Below are positions 8,800 to 17,049 of a DNA stretch of 64,000 nucleotides, piece by piece. The notes under the pieces are model-generated. The model made no database searches, had not been told where the DNA came from, and saw only the letters and a program-made list of their open reading frames with translations. This DNA comes from Halobacillus dabanensis (GTDB lineage: Bacteria > Bacillota > Bacilli > Bacillales > Halobacillaceae): assembly GCF_900114165.1 (NCBI RefSeq), contig NZ_FOSB01000003.1, positions 205,959 to 269,958 on the forward strand, given 5' to 3'. The translations under genes and the position numbers were made by a program. Positions within the stretch are counted from its first letter, which is position 1. Each line of letters begins with the position of its first letter.

Positions 8800-10662
8800 A
8801 TGGAACATGGTGCTTCAGTAACTTCTTTAGTTATTGTCATTATCGCAGCATTCATAACTCCCATCTTACTCCACCGTTTTAAGCTGAACTTCATTCCGGT
8901 GGTTGTAGCAGAAATTATTGTAGGTTTAATTATAGGGCAGAGTGGTTTTGATATCGTTGAAAATGGAAGTTGGTTGGAAATACTATCCACATTAGGTTTC
9001 ATTTTCTTAATGTTCCTAAGTGGTTTAGAAATCGACTTTTCCATTTTTGCAAGTAAGAAAAAGAAAGCGAAACCTGAGAATAAAGGGACAGGGGCTCCGA
9101 ATCCTGTATGGGTGGCGACGATTGTCTTTATTGGAATCTTCGTCATCTCACTTGCTTTATCTTACATGTTCGTTTGGGCTGGTTTTATAGATAATGCATT
9201 CTTGATGACTCTGATAATTTCAACGATTTCGCTTGGTGTAGTTGTTCCGACATTGAAAGATGCCCAAATGATGAAAACAACGATTGGACAGACAATCCTT
9301 TTGATTGCTGTTATCGCTGACTTGGTTACGATGATCCTCCTTGCTGTTTTCGTTTCCATTTATGGAGAAAGCGGAGGAAATACGTGGCTATTGCTCGTCC
9401 TGTTTGCTGCTGGTGTTTTGTTCTATTACATTGGCAAAAGGTTCAGAGATCAATCGTTTGTGGAAACAATGGCAAAGGGAACCATTCAGATTGATACCCG
9501 AGCAGTTTTCACACTCATCCTTTTGCTTGTAGCTTTATCTGAAACGGTGGGGGCTGAGAATATTCTAGGAGCCTTCTTAGCCGGAACGCTTGTATCTTTA
9601 TTGTCACCGAACCCGGAGATGGTGAAGCGTCTGGATAGTTTCGGTTATGGATTCTTAATTCCGATTTTCTTCGTCATGGTCGGAGTGGAAATCGATATTT
9701 GGGGATTGTTTACCGATAATCGCGTTCTTATATTGATTCCATTGTTATTTATAGCCCTACTTGTTTCAAAACTTGTTCCTGCCCTTATCTTGAGCAAATG
9801 GTATGACAAAAAGACCGTGTTTGGATCTGGTTTTATTCTTACATCCACTTTATCCCTAGTGATTGCAGCCGCTGCCATCGGTAAACGGGAAGGAATGATT
9901 GATGACCAGATGGAAGGGGCATTGATACTCGTAGCTGTCCTTACTTGCTTGGTCGCACCGGTGGCATTCAAGAAGATCTATGGGCGCTTTGAAGATGAAG
10001 ACCACAAAACTGTTGTATCCTTTATCGGATCAAACCGTATGACTCTACCGGTTGTCAGGGAACTTGACATCCATGCTTATGAAACACATTTGTATCATAC
10101 AAAAGTGGATAAAATTGATGAGCGTATCAGTCGTAACTGTTTTGATATCAAAGAAGTTGAAGGTTACGATGTAGAAAAAATGAAAGAACTCGGAGTCTTT
10201 GATGTTGATTTGGTCGTAGCATCCACTGGCGATGAAGAAAGAAATGCTGAAATTGCTAAGTTTGCTAAAGAACAAGGGGTAGAGCGTATAATTGTACGTG
10301 TAGAATCACCAGAACTGACTCAAGAGATGAAAGATCTTAACATTAGTGTTTTCTCTGTATTCTTATCATCGAAAGCATTATTGAAAGCGATGATTGAAGC
10401 GCCTAACGTCGTGGATATATTGACGAAGCAAGACAGTGCACTCTACCAAATCAATATGAACAATTCCGTTTATAACGGTATGCATCTTCGAGAATTTCCG
10501 TTTACAGGTGATGTAATAATGGTTCGTATATTCCGTGGTAAAGACTCCATTGTACCGCATGGGGACACGGAATTGAGAATGGGTGATCGATTAATCGTCA
10601 CAGGTTCTCATGAGTATGTGGATGAGTTGAAAATGGAACTTGAATATTGTGAATGGTGTTAA
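8800..10662 (+). CDS. yjbQ: CPA2-family cation:proton antiporter with RCK domain (YjbQ-like)
   Basis: A 620-residue protein. Residues 1 to about 390 form a 12-13 helix Na+/H+ exchanger domain; residues about 405-530 are a TrkA-N/RCK domain (VVSFIGSNRMTLPVVRELD) and the end is a TrkA-C domain (GDRLIVTGSHEYVDELK). Family members exchange K+ or Na+ for H+, gated by nucleotide or ions. The RCK glycine motif appears atypical (GSNRM rather than GxGxxG), so nucleotide binding is uncertain. A GTG six bases earlier is possible, but AAGGAGG spacing favours ATG 8800. It likely shares the mgtE transcript. Confidence 0.88.
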   Translation: MEHGASVTSLVIVIIAAFITPILLHRFKLNFIPVVVAEIIVGLIIGQSGFDIVENGSWLEILSTLGFIFLMFLSGLEIDFSIFASKKKKAKPENKGTGAPNPVWVATIVFIGIFVISLALSYMFVWAGFIDNAFLMTLIISTISLGVVVPTLKDAQMMKTTIGQTILLIAVIADLVTMILLAVFVSIYGESGGNTWLLLVLFAAGVLFYYIGKRFRDQSFVETMAKGTIQIDTRAVFTLILLLVALSETVGAENILGAFLAGTLVSLLSPNPEMVKRLDSFGYGFLIPIFFVMVGVEIDIWGLFTDNRVLILIPLLFIALLVSKLVPALILSKWYDKKTVFGSGFILTSTLSLVIAAAAIGKREGMIDDQMEGALILVAVLTCLVAPVAFKKIYGRFEDEDHKTVVSFIGSNRMTLPVVRELDIHAYETHLYHTKVDKIDERISRNCFDIKEVEGYDVEKMKELGVFDVDLVVASTGDEERNAEIAKFAKEQGVERIIVRVESPELTQEMKDLNISVFSVFLSSKALLKAMIEAPNVVDILTKQDSALYQINMNNSVYNGMHLREFPFTGDVIMVRIFRGKDSIVPHGDTELRMGDRLIVTGSHEYVDELKMELEYCEWC

Positions 10663-10666
10663 GTCT

Positions 10667-10700
10667 AAAAGCTCCTTCTCTCAACGAGAAGGAGCTTTTT
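10667..10700 (+). terminator. Terminator of mgtE-yjbQ
   Basis: Perfect 14-bp stem AAAAGCTCCTTCTC with its complement, five-base loop, and TTTTTG. Confidence 0.9.
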
Positions 10701-10733
10701 GTTTCGCTATCCTAATTAATTCCATCCCCCACT

Positions 10734-10915
10734 AAAGCTCCCAATTCTTGAAGACTCAGTTGGGAGACTTTAGTGGGAGTTTAGGGGCTACGGGAAAAGG
10801 TTCGTCCGTTTATGTCTCCCAGGGCGATTCCACATTTGAACACTTTCCGTGCGGCGGGCGGTGAGCCTCCTCGAGCTAAAACTCTGCGGAGTATTACCTG
10901 TCCCGCAGATCCCAG
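10734..10915 (+). repeat. GC-rich dispersed intergenic repeat, copy B
   Basis: It starts with a hairpin: ACTAAAGCTCCCAA pairs with TTGGGAGACTTTAGT (one bulge) around the loop TTCTTGAAGACTCAG; the loop is identical in copy A. Downstream is a GC-rich block (GGCGGGCGGTGAGCCTCCTC, CCTGTCCCGCAGATCCC) of the kind repeated in Bacillaceae intergenic regions. Confidence 0.65.
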
Positions 10916-10969
10916 TTCTTAAACCATTTGAAGTTAAATCTTTTTATGGGATCTTAAACAGTACGAGTG

Positions 10970-11130
10970 CTATCCAGCTCCAGTGTCTAGCGGCTAGTGA
11001 GACTTCCCTCGCTTTTGTAAGATAGGTCAACATCGAACGAATCGCTACGCTCTTCGTGTTTCCTTTATCTCCTCGAACTCCAGGATAGTTCCGGTGTCTA
11101 GCCTCTTGAGGTCTTAGGCCTCACAGGAAG
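10970..11130. repeat. Second dispersed-repeat module (CCAGCTCCAGTGTCTAGC type)
   Basis: It begins CCAGCTCCAGTGTCTAGCGG and contains a second GTGTCTAGC at about 11095, followed by CTCTTGAGGTCTTAGGCC. I recall similar CAGCTCCAG...CTAG modules between genes in many Bacillus and Geobacillus genomes. No coding content is evident. Confidence 0.5.
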
Positions 11131-11358
11131 TAGAGACGTTCGGTGTTGCAACAGGACGTTGCGAATTTAACCGAACTTCTTTACTAATTATTCCAGGAAG
11201 AAGAACACTCCCTGTAATGATTGTTCTTAAGCTTTTCGGCTGACCAAGACACCTCCACATTGGAATGTCCAGTCCATACGCCGCTGACCAAGGCACTTCC
11301 GCTTTCACATTAAGAGTCTCACCGTTTCCCTCCGCCCCTTGATAAGTATCTCGCAACC
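11120..11358 (-). other. Possible group II intron domain I relic
   Basis: Read on the minus strand, the segment contains GGTGAGACTC, then TGTGAAAGCGGAAGT, and a duplicated TTGGTCAGC that could pair in folded RNA. The order GGTGAGA...TGTGAA.GC.GAAGT resembles domain I of bacterial group II introns such as the Oceanobacillus group IIC intron. No reverse transcriptase frame and no domain V were found, so if it is an intron it is a fragment. An 80-codon frame here is not thought to be a gene. Confidence 0.3.
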
Positions 11359-11494
11359 ACCTTCAAGTATAGATAGCTTGATATAGGTGAAAGTGCTTTA
11401 ATCCCAGGCTTGAAATACTATTCTCCCTCTACTCATGGCAGGGTATTGTTGGTAGATGTCAAGCAACACATACGGCAAGGGTTGTGGGAGAAGG

Positions 11495-11645
11495 AGGTAG
11501 GCGAGATCCCGTAGTGCAGCAGACCGCCCGAGGAAGCTCGCCAGGTGCCCCACAGGAAAGCAAGTTGCTTAACTCTGACTATTCATACGGCAACGAAGCC
11601 CGGTTATCTCGAAATCGAGTATTCCAGAATACTGCCACTTTCTTT
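11495..11645 (-). repeat. GC-rich dispersed intergenic repeat, copy C (inverted relative to A)
   Basis: Read on the minus strand it carries TTTCGAGAT, TTCGTTGCC, GCTTTCCTGTGGGG, GAGCTTCCTCGG and GGATCTCGCCTA in the same order as copy A at 447-598. Together with copy B it brackets the whole gene-free mosaic 10734-11645. Confidence 0.7.
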
Positions 11646-11708
11646 AACGTTTAGAAGGAGTGAAGAGATGCTTAGCTCTATGATATTAGGGTAAGCATAA
11701 GGTGAGGT

Positions 11709-11754
11709 TTGTTTTTCAAAAGCTGATGGTTTAAAATAGCAACAGGTACTAATA
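11709..11754 (+). promoter_or_regulatory. fabI promoter with possible FapR operator
   Basis: TTGTTT at 11709-11714, a 17-base spacer and TAAAAT at 11732-11737. Across the predicted start (about 11741-11753) lies AGGTACTAATA, a good right half of the FapR consensus TTAGTACCTG.TACTAA; the left half is degenerate. FapR is the malonyl-CoA-sensing repressor of lipid genes in Bacilli, and fabI belongs to its regulon in B. subtilis. Confidence 0.5.
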
Positions 11755-11795
11755 ACAAATACTAAATTAAACACTACCTCAAGGAGGATATGATT

Positions 11796-12575
11796 ATGAA
11801 CTTTTCATTAGAAGGACGCACATACGTTGTGATGGGTGTCGCGAATAAGCGAAGCATTGCCTGGGGAATCGCCCGTTCATTGCATGCGGCAGGAGCCCGT
11901 TTAATCTTCACCGTAGCATCCGAACGTTTTAAAAAATCTGTTCAGGAACTTGCAGATACACTTGAAGGAGGAGAAGAGTCCCTTGTATACGAGTGCGATG
12001 TAACAGATGATGAAGCTATTATTCAAACATTTGAAAGAATCGGAAATGATGTGGGTACGATTCACGGTCTGGCTCATTGTATCGCTTTTGCCAATAGGGA
12101 AGAACTGAAGGACGAGTTTTTAAATACAAGTCGTGACGGATTCTTGACAGCACATAACATTAGTTCTTATTCGTTGACTGCAGTTGCTCGTGCAGTGCAA
12201 CCCTTGATGACAGACGGGGGCAGCATTTTGACACTCACTTACTTAGGTGGAGAACAAGTGGTGAAAAACTATAATGTTATGGGAGTAGCGAAAGCTAGTC
12301 TTGATGCGAGTGTTAAATACTTAGCAAATGATTTAGGTAAGCATAACATTCGTGTCAATGCGATATCTGCAGGCCCGATCCGCACTCTTTCCGCTAAAGG
12401 TGTGGGTGATTTCAATCAAATTCTTAAAGTTATTGAAGAACGTGCCCCATTGCGTCGTCCGGTTACTCAAGAAGAGGTCGGCGATACAGGGTATTACTTG
12501 ATGAGTGATCTTTCCCGTGGTGTAACGGGTGAAATTATTCACGTCGATTCTGGTTTCAATACGGTTGCCTACTAA
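11796..12575 (+). CDS. fabI: Enoyl-[acyl-carrier-protein] reductase FabI
   Basis: A 259-residue SDR-type enoyl-ACP reductase, the last step of each fatty acid elongation cycle. The cofactor motif is GVANKRSIAWGIA near the N-terminus; the catalytic pair is seen in YNVMGVAKASLDASVKYL (Tyr-x6-Lys), and ISAGPIRTLSAKGV is the substrate-loop region. The second ATG (11796) is chosen because AAGGAGG is seven to eight bases upstream; the ATG at 11790 is too close. In B. subtilis fabI (yjbW) also precedes the coat genes yjbX (cotO) and cotZ. Confidence 0.95.
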   Translation: MNFSLEGRTYVVMGVANKRSIAWGIARSLHAAGARLIFTVASERFKKSVQELADTLEGGEESLVYECDVTDDEAIIQTFERIGNDVGTIHGLAHCIAFANREELKDEFLNTSRDGFLTAHNISSYSLTAVARAVQPLMTDGGSILTLTYLGGEQVVKNYNVMGVAKASLDASVKYLANDLGKHNIRVNAISAGPIRTLSAKGVGDFNQILKVIEERAPLRRPVTQEEVGDTGYYLMSDLSRGVTGEIIHVDSGFNTVAY

Positions 12576-12582
12576 ATAGTGC

Positions 12583-12617
12583 AAGCCCCTTTTCCAATGT
12601 GGAAGAGGGGCTTTTCT
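12583..12617 (+). terminator. Terminator of fabI
   Basis: Stem AAGCCCCTTTTCC / GGAAGAGGGGCTT with a five-base loop and a TT-rich tail. The following 245 bases to cotO are AT-rich with no gene seen. Confidence 0.85.
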
Positions 12618-12862
12618 AATATTGATATATAAAATAAGATTATAGCCTTTTTAATAATAATAGGAACGGCACCTGCCCATGGCGCTCGTAAGATTTTTTG
12701 TATATTAAGTAAAATTGGGAACTCCAAATAAATTAGCATCTGCGTCCATGTAAAATGTAGACGAAAATACAGATATTTTGACGGATGTATACGAAGATGA
12801 ACATGAATCTTAACTTGGGCATATACATAAAATGATGAACGAATGGAAAAGGAGAGATCAGG

Positions 12863-13417
12863 ATGGCCGAAGAAAAACGACTTGCCAAGCAACCGATGCT
12901 TTATATTGTACAGCCGAAGAATTTGAAACCGGCGGAGGTACCGATGCAAACAAGCTTCCGGTCCCAACGTTCGCCTTCTTCAGATTTAGATTCGGGTAGT
13001 GAACAAACAACGAAAGAAGTTACTGCTGATGAAAAAGAAATGAGGATGCGAAGAAATAACGCTCCTCATCAGGAAGAATTGGCAAAATTAAAGTCGGAAG
13101 CTTCCGCATCTGCCGATAATAGGTCCGAAGAACTCCAGGAGACAGAGAAAGAAGAGAAACAGAAAAAAAGAACTACTCCCAGAGATCGGCGCCAACGTTT
13201 CCATGATATGTCATTAGAAGAGAAAGTGAATTATTTTTTTAATCTCTCTCCTCATGTTCCGAAAATGAAATGTGAAGTGGTCACAGAAGAAGAGCAATAT
13301 CGTGGATATATTACGGATTATGTGGATGGATATGTACACATGAAGGTATTTCAAAGACCTTTTCAACGCGAGGTTGCTTTTGATTCCATTAAGGATATCC
13401 GTCTTCTCGGCTTTTAA
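12863..13417 (+). CDS. cotO: Spore coat protein CotO
   Basis: A 184-residue protein with a short conserved N-terminus (KQPMLYIVQP), a long charged low-complexity middle rich in E, K, S and R (residues 30-110), and a conserved C-terminal domain (LEEKVNYFFNLSPHVPKMKC ... GYITDYVDGYVHMK) as in CotO. CotO is a late coat morphogenetic protein linked to CotZ-dependent crust assembly. RBS AAAGGAGAG precedes ATG 12863. About 45 bases upstream is a weak sigma-K-like element (AC, 17 bases, CATATACATA). Confidence 0.85.
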   Translation: MAEEKRLAKQPMLYIVQPKNLKPAEVPMQTSFRSQRSPSSDLDSGSEQTTKEVTADEKEMRMRRNNAPHQEELAKLKSEASASADNRSEELQETEKEEKQKKRTTPRDRRQRFHDMSLEEKVNYFFNLSPHVPKMKCEVVTEEEQYRGYITDYVDGYVHMKVFQRPFQREVAFDSIKDIRLLGF

Positions 13418-13432
13418 AATGAATGATAACTT

Positions 13433-13463
13433 AAAAAACCGCGCAATCGATGCGCGGTTTTTT
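13433..13463. terminator. Bidirectional terminator between cotO and the CotY/CotZ gene
   Basis: Perfect stem AAAAAACCGCGCA with its complement, five-base loop, T runs on both strands. Confidence 0.92.
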
Positions 13464-13470
13464 CTGGATA

Positions 13471-13968
13471 TTACAGAGTTGCTGCAGCAGGAAGGCATGT
13501 AACATGGCAGAAACAGTTCAAGTCCACAGTAATGCAAATGCCAGAGGCGCGGAGATTTCTGCAACTCTGATCAGCTGGTGATTTTGGATCGAATCCCCGG
13601 CCATGACGTCCAGATTCTACATCGTCCTCATCTTCCCCATACCAACGGTCAGCAAAAAGGAGTTCAAGGATCGCGCATCCATCGTTATCAACGGATTTTA
13701 CACGGAAGAAAAAGCTCCCTTTTACTTCACAATCGTCACCACTTCGTTTTGAACCGAATCCTTTAAAAGGTGTGCACCCATCTTTGCAGTATAGGATGAC
13801 TGGAACTGTGTCAAAGCCTGAGCCTCCATTGGTATCACCTAGAAGGTCGGCGATCGATTGCTCACAACTCGTCGTACAATCGTGCATGACATCGTTCTGA
13901 GCATCGACGATATCTTTAAGGATATCAATTACACAAGAACCTGAATCGAAATTTTTTCCACAGCTCAT
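13471..13968 (-). CDS. cotZ: Spore coat protein of the CotY/CotZ family
   Basis: A 165-residue cysteine-rich protein starting MSCGKNFDSGSCVIDILKDI, with further pairs of Cys (CTTSCEQSI, YCKDGC, CFCHVTC). This is the CotY/CotZ pattern: these proteins form disulfide-linked sheets in the outer coat or crust. I cannot separate CotY from CotZ by eye; the position next to cotO favours CotZ. The frame is open far upstream, but GGGGAAAA before ATG 13968 and a sigma-K promoter 40-70 bases upstream fix the start. Confidence 0.85.
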   Translation of the reverse strand: MSCGKNFDSGSCVIDILKDIVDAQNDVMHDCTTSCEQSIADLLGDTNGGSGFDTVPVILYCKDGCTPFKGFGSKRSGDDCEVKGSFFFRVKSVDNDGCAILELLFADRWYGEDEDDVESGRHGRGFDPKSPADQSCRNLRASGICITVDLNCFCHVTCLPAAATL

Positions 13969-14012
13969 TTTATATTTTCCCCTTTCCATACGTATTGACG
14001 TATTGTCTTTAC

Positions 14013-14039
14013 TAGAATATGAAATGTAACTGTGTCGGT
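14013..14039 (-). promoter_or_regulatory. Sigma-K promoter of the CotY/CotZ gene
   Basis: On the minus strand AC is followed by 16 bases and CATATTCTA, an exact match to the mother-cell sigma-K pattern AC-N16/17-CATANNNTA. It lies about 45 bases before the coat gene start. Confidence 0.7.
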
Positions 14040-14102
14040 GTGGGCATTTGTCTCTTTTCTCCGAATCGAGACTTTTTTTGCTTATCATGGGCGCAAGACT
14101 AT

Positions 14103-14130
14103 ACCCATTTGGGGCAAACGCCATAGATTA
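14103..14130 (+). promoter_or_regulatory. Sigma-K promoter of the 14160 gene
   Basis: AC at 14103-14104, 17 bases, then CATAGATTA at 14122-14130, an exact match to CATANNNTA. It is divergent from the CotY/CotZ promoter and 30 bases before the next start. Confidence 0.65.
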
Positions 14131-14159
14131 GAAGTGAATTCGAATAAGGAGTGAATGGG

Positions 14160-14381
14160 ATGTCTGAGAAAAAGAGGGTCATTCATGTGAAGGACCTTGT
14201 AATTAAAGCAGATAATGTTGTCATTGAACCACAACGGAACGATCGTCGTGACCATGATCGTGATGACCGTATCGATCCATTTTTTGGCGGACCAAGACGT
14301 CGTAGAGATGAAGAAGAAAGCAGTTCCAAACACCGAGAAGATGAATCTTCCGATCGCCGTGGAGGATTTCGCTGGTTCTAA
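14160..14381 (+). CDS. Arg/Asp-rich small protein, probably sporulation-expressed
   Basis: A 73-residue highly charged protein: KKRVIHVKDLVIKADNVVIE at the start, then RDHDRDDRIDPFFGGPRRRR and an acidic-basic tail ending GGFRWF. No family is recognised. The conserved-looking hydrophobic start followed by a charged low-complexity tail is common in coat-associated proteins. A sigma-K promoter lies directly upstream and the divergent neighbour is a coat gene, so a coat or late-sporulation role is likely (inference). ATG 14160 is used because AAGGA abuts the earlier GTG at 14151. Confidence 0.7.
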   Translation: MSEKKRVIHVKDLVIKADNVVIEPQRNDRRDHDRDDRIDPFFGGPRRRRDEEESSSKHREDESSDRRGGFRWF

Positions 14382-14394
14382 TTAATCAAGGAGT

Positions 14395-14425
14395 AGCCAC
14401 TACTTGAAGTTGTAGTGGCTTTTTC
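14395..14425 (+). terminator. Terminator of the 14160 gene
   Basis: Stem AGCCACTAC / GTAGTGGCT and TTTTT. Confidence 0.85.
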
Positions 14426-14447
14426 TTCATGAGAAAGGATGGAATGA

Positions 14448-14774
14448 ATGCTTAGTATCATGGAAGTTTTCTTAATAGCGCTGGCGAGTTTCCGTCTGAC
14501 CCGGTTAATCGTCCGTGATTATATTATGGAATGGTTACGTCGTCCTTTTATCCATATAGAGGTTGTAATTAATGAGGAAGGAATAGAAGAGGAATGGGTG
14601 GAGCCGAACGGTTTTATCGGTGAAGGCTTGAGTTGTCAGTGGTGTGTGGGAGTATGGTCGTCATTTATTATGCTTCTCTTCTATATTATTGTGCCATATG
14701 GAGAGTGGCTTGTCTTCGTGTTTGCCATCGCAGGTTTACAGTCCATCCTGTATTCCTGGACGGATCGCCTATGA
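14448..14774 (+). CDS. yjcA: DUF1360 membrane protein (YjcA family)
   Basis: A 108-residue protein with a membrane helix at the N-terminus, the conserved FRLTRLIVRDYIMEWLRRPF, a Cys pair in GLSCQWCVGVW and one or two C-terminal helices. The family is DUF1360; B. subtilis YjcA is a sporulation-linked member from the same neighbourhood. Function is unknown. RBS AAAGGATGG precedes ATG 14448. The stop overlaps the next start (ATGA). Confidence 0.85.
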   Translation: MLSIMEVFLIALASFRLTRLIVRDYIMEWLRRPFIHIEVVINEEGIEEEWVEPNGFIGEGLSCQWCVGVWSSFIMLLFYIIVPYGEWLVFVFAIAGLQSILYSWTDRL

Positions 14775-14986
14775 CAAAGAAGAAAGAAAAGTCGTTGTTT
14801 GAAGTTTTGCAGGAAATAGATGTGGAAACGTCGAAAATGAATGGAATCATAAAGCAACCTGAAAAGAAATTTAATGAGTGGGAAAAAGACTTTCAAGCTT
14901 GGGATCGCCGTTTTTCTAAGCGGATGACAGACATGGAGAAGTTTTTGACCAAACAAATGGGAAAAATGGAGCGTTTCTTTGAATAG
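14771..14986 (+). CDS. Small charged coiled-coil-like protein, unknown
   Basis: A 71-residue protein, MTKKKEKSLFEVLQEIDVET then alternating Lys/Glu/Trp/Phe helices (FNEWEKDFQAWDRRF). It starts at the ATG overlapping the yjcA stop, so it is translationally coupled to yjcA. The heptad-like pattern suggests a coiled coil. No family recognised. Confidence 0.6.
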   Translation: MTKKKEKSLFEVLQEIDVETSKMNGIIKQPEKKFNEWEKDFQAWDRRFSKRMTDMEKFLTKQMGKMERFFE

Positions 14987-15022
14987 GTTAAATGGGTATA
15001 GGTAAACGAAGGAGGAGTATAT

Positions 15023-15322
15023 ATGGGATATATTCTACCTATAAATCATTATCAATACCAGGATTATCAAGTCAGAACAACCAAGGATGAGCGCTCACCA
15101 TTCGCGTTTGAGAAAGTTTTTAAGGCAACACTTGATAACAAGTTGAAACAAAATGAACCTTATTCTCAAAAGCGTCTCAAATACCAAAAGTTAAATGGCA
15201 TCCATATACCGAGGACGACACATGCTGTTTCAAGAGTCAGTCAGCCCCCTCATCCAGAAGAAGGTGATGCTATTCTTTCAAAAATGACAGGAAAAGGACA
15301 GAACTTTAGCGAAACTGTATAA
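15023..15322 (+). CDS. Hypothetical protein, 99 residues
   Basis: Starts MGYILPINHYQYQDYQVRTT after a strong AAGGAGGAG site. The N-terminal Y/H/Q-rich segment looks conserved, the rest is basic and polar with no membrane helix. It lies 37 bases after the coiled-coil gene and 23 before the metallo-hydrolase. I do not recognise a family and assign no function. Confidence 0.6.
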   Translation: MGYILPINHYQYQDYQVRTTKDERSPFAFEKVFKATLDNKLKQNEPYSQKRLKYQKLNGIHIPRTTHAVSRVSQPPHPEEGDAILSKMTGKGQNFSETV

Positions 15323-15344
15323 AAAAGCTAAAGGAGTCATGTAG

Positions 15345-16244
15345 ATGTCTTTCATCCAATTAAATGAGCAATGTTATTATTACCACAGTTCTGTAAATAT
15401 AGGGTATGTTACAAAAGGGACAGATGGTGTTTTGATTGATTCAGGTATTGACCGTACCTCTGTTAAAAAGGTGCTCAAAGAACTGGAAGAACGAGAACTT
15501 CCTTTGACGCACCTTTTTATTACCCATGCACACGCGGATCATTATGGAGGTGCAGGATATGTCCAGAATAATCATGAGGTACATACCATTGCCCCTGTTT
15601 ATGAAGAAGCTATTCTGAGAAACCCAAGTCTTGAACCACTTTATCTATTTGGGGGAAATGATCCACTCCCGGAGTTACAAAACAAGTTCCTGCAAGGCCC
15701 GCCAGTTAGGATTGACCAAGTGGTTGATGAAGGAGAGTTATTTTTTGGAGCGATAAAAGCGGATACCTTTTTGCTGCCAGGCCATAGCTATCACCAATTG
15801 GCGGTGATGGGGAATGGTATTCTTTATGCTGCCGATAGTTATTTTGGTATCGAAACTCTTCGCAAGCATAAGATTCCTTATGTGACAGATGTCAGTAAAA
15901 CTATAGAGAGTTTGAGGAGGCTGTTATCTATGACCTGTGACGGAGCAGTTCCAGGTCACGGGTTATTTGAAGAAGATCCCGCGGGAACCATAAAAGCAAA
16001 TATTACATACCATCAAGAGTTAAAAGAGTGGTTGCATAAATACATAAGAGAAAATGGAGTAGTCTCTCATGAAGTCATTGTGTCATCGATGTGTGACCAC
16101 TTTGATGTACAACATGGGAACTTGCCCCAATGGCTATTATATAGGACAGCTGTGACCGCTTATTTAATTGGATTAAAAAAAGCGGACCTTGTTGAGGACC
16201 GCATTGCAGATCATAAATGGATGTTCCAAATTAAAAACCGATGA
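15345..16244 (+). CDS. Metallo-beta-lactamase-fold hydrolase
   Basis: A 299-residue MBL-fold protein. The zinc motif HAHADHYGGAG is at residues 61-71, a further histidine is in LPGHSYH and an Asp in YAADSYFG, with a late VPGHG. These fit binuclear zinc hydrolases of the glyoxalase II-like group; the C-terminal helical part (about 210-299) is shared by broad MBL-fold proteins. The substrate cannot be told. The 3' end overlaps the convergent DUF421 gene by 14 bases. Confidence 0.85.
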   Translation: MSFIQLNEQCYYYHSSVNIGYVTKGTDGVLIDSGIDRTSVKKVLKELEERELPLTHLFITHAHADHYGGAGYVQNNHEVHTIAPVYEEAILRNPSLEPLYLFGGNDPLPELQNKFLQGPPVRIDQVVDEGELFFGAIKADTFLLPGHSYHQLAVMGNGILYAADSYFGIETLRKHKIPYVTDVSKTIESLRRLLSMTCDGAVPGHGLFEEDPAGTIKANITYHQELKEWLHKYIRENGVVSHEVIVSSMCDHFDVQHGNLPQWLLYRTAVTAYLIGLKKADLVEDRIADHKWMFQIKNR

Positions 16245-16908
16245 GAAATAAGTCTTTATCGCCTTCTTTATGTTCTGCGTACAATATTTCCTTTGGCCCA
16301 TTGAAATCCTGGGCATCCAGCTGTTTTTTTAACCATTGTTCATCAAAACCGGCTTCCTTCAAATTATCCCAAATGATTTCTCCATCACTAATGATCGTCC
16401 GGGGAAGGGGAACATTTTCTGGCATTAATTTCATATCCTCCCGAGTGACGTTTTGGTAATTCGAGGCCTTTAAGACAGAAATCATTCCATCCGTTTCTAA
16501 GACTGCATACTCCACTTCCTGAATGGAAAAAACGTCTTTCGCACGTAAAAGATGCAGGAGCTGATTAATATCCAGTTTATTTTTTTTCAATTGCTCCCGG
16601 TCGATTTTTCCTTTGTATATGACAAGAGAAGGGCTTCCTTCAAGGATTTTTCGAGTTCTTTTATATTTCTGAGTAATTATTTCAGTAACAAAAATCAGGA
16701 TACTCCATAATAAGATCGCATACCCGATATCAAGAATTCCTACTTCTGGATCGTATAATGCATTTCCTACTAATTCACCTAGTACTAATGCAGAGATGAA
16801 GTCAAAGGCAGTAATTTGAGTGATTTGTGATTTGCCGAGCAATTTCGTCATAATAAAAAGAGCAAAGAAGCCAAATAGCGTTTCTGTAGTAATTTGTAAG
16901 TAATCCAT
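16231..16908 (-). CDS. DUF421 membrane protein (YetF/YdfS family)
   Basis: A 225-residue protein with three N-terminal membrane helices (FGFFALFIMTKLLGKSQITQ, then GELVGNALYDPEVG), followed by the cytosolic DUF421 domain (VIYKGKIDREQLKKNKLDIN ... LLRAKDVFSIQEVEYAVLE). Related proteins in Bacilli are linked to spore germination or stress, but the activity is unknown. Start: ATG 16908 or GTG 16920; no ribosome site decides clearly. It overlaps the metallo-hydrolase end. Confidence 0.85.
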   Translation of the reverse strand: MDYLQITTETLFGFFALFIMTKLLGKSQITQITAFDFISALVLGELVGNALYDPEVGILDIGYAILLWSILIFVTEIITQKYKRTRKILEGSPSLVIYKGKIDREQLKKNKLDINQLLHLLRAKDVFSIQEVEYAVLETDGMISVLKASNYQNVTREDMKLMPENVPLPRTIISDGEIIWDNLKEAGFDEQWLKKQLDAQDFNGPKEILYAEHKEGDKDLFLIGF

Positions 16909-16976
16909 TAGTATTCTCACGACCCTTTACAGTTTCCTATAACTCCATTTTAGACAAAAGGACCTTATTATAAACG

Positions 16977-17011
16977 AAAAACTCTGGATCTAATTAGATC
17001 CAGAGTTTTTT
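16977..17011. terminator. Bidirectional terminator upstream of DUF421 gene / after yjcF
   Basis: Perfect stem AAAAACTCTGGATCT with its complement and loop AATT, T run on the plus strand and on the minus strand. It best serves the minus-strand yjcH-yjcG-yjcF operon. Confidence 0.85.
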
Positions 17012-17049
17012 TAGTGATTATGATATTTGTAAGATACTTATGAAAGAAA

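Noticed and set aside
11114..11356. 80-codon minus-strand frame in the repeat mosaic
   Set aside because: No ribosome site, composition unlike a protein, and it coincides with the structured intron-like element.
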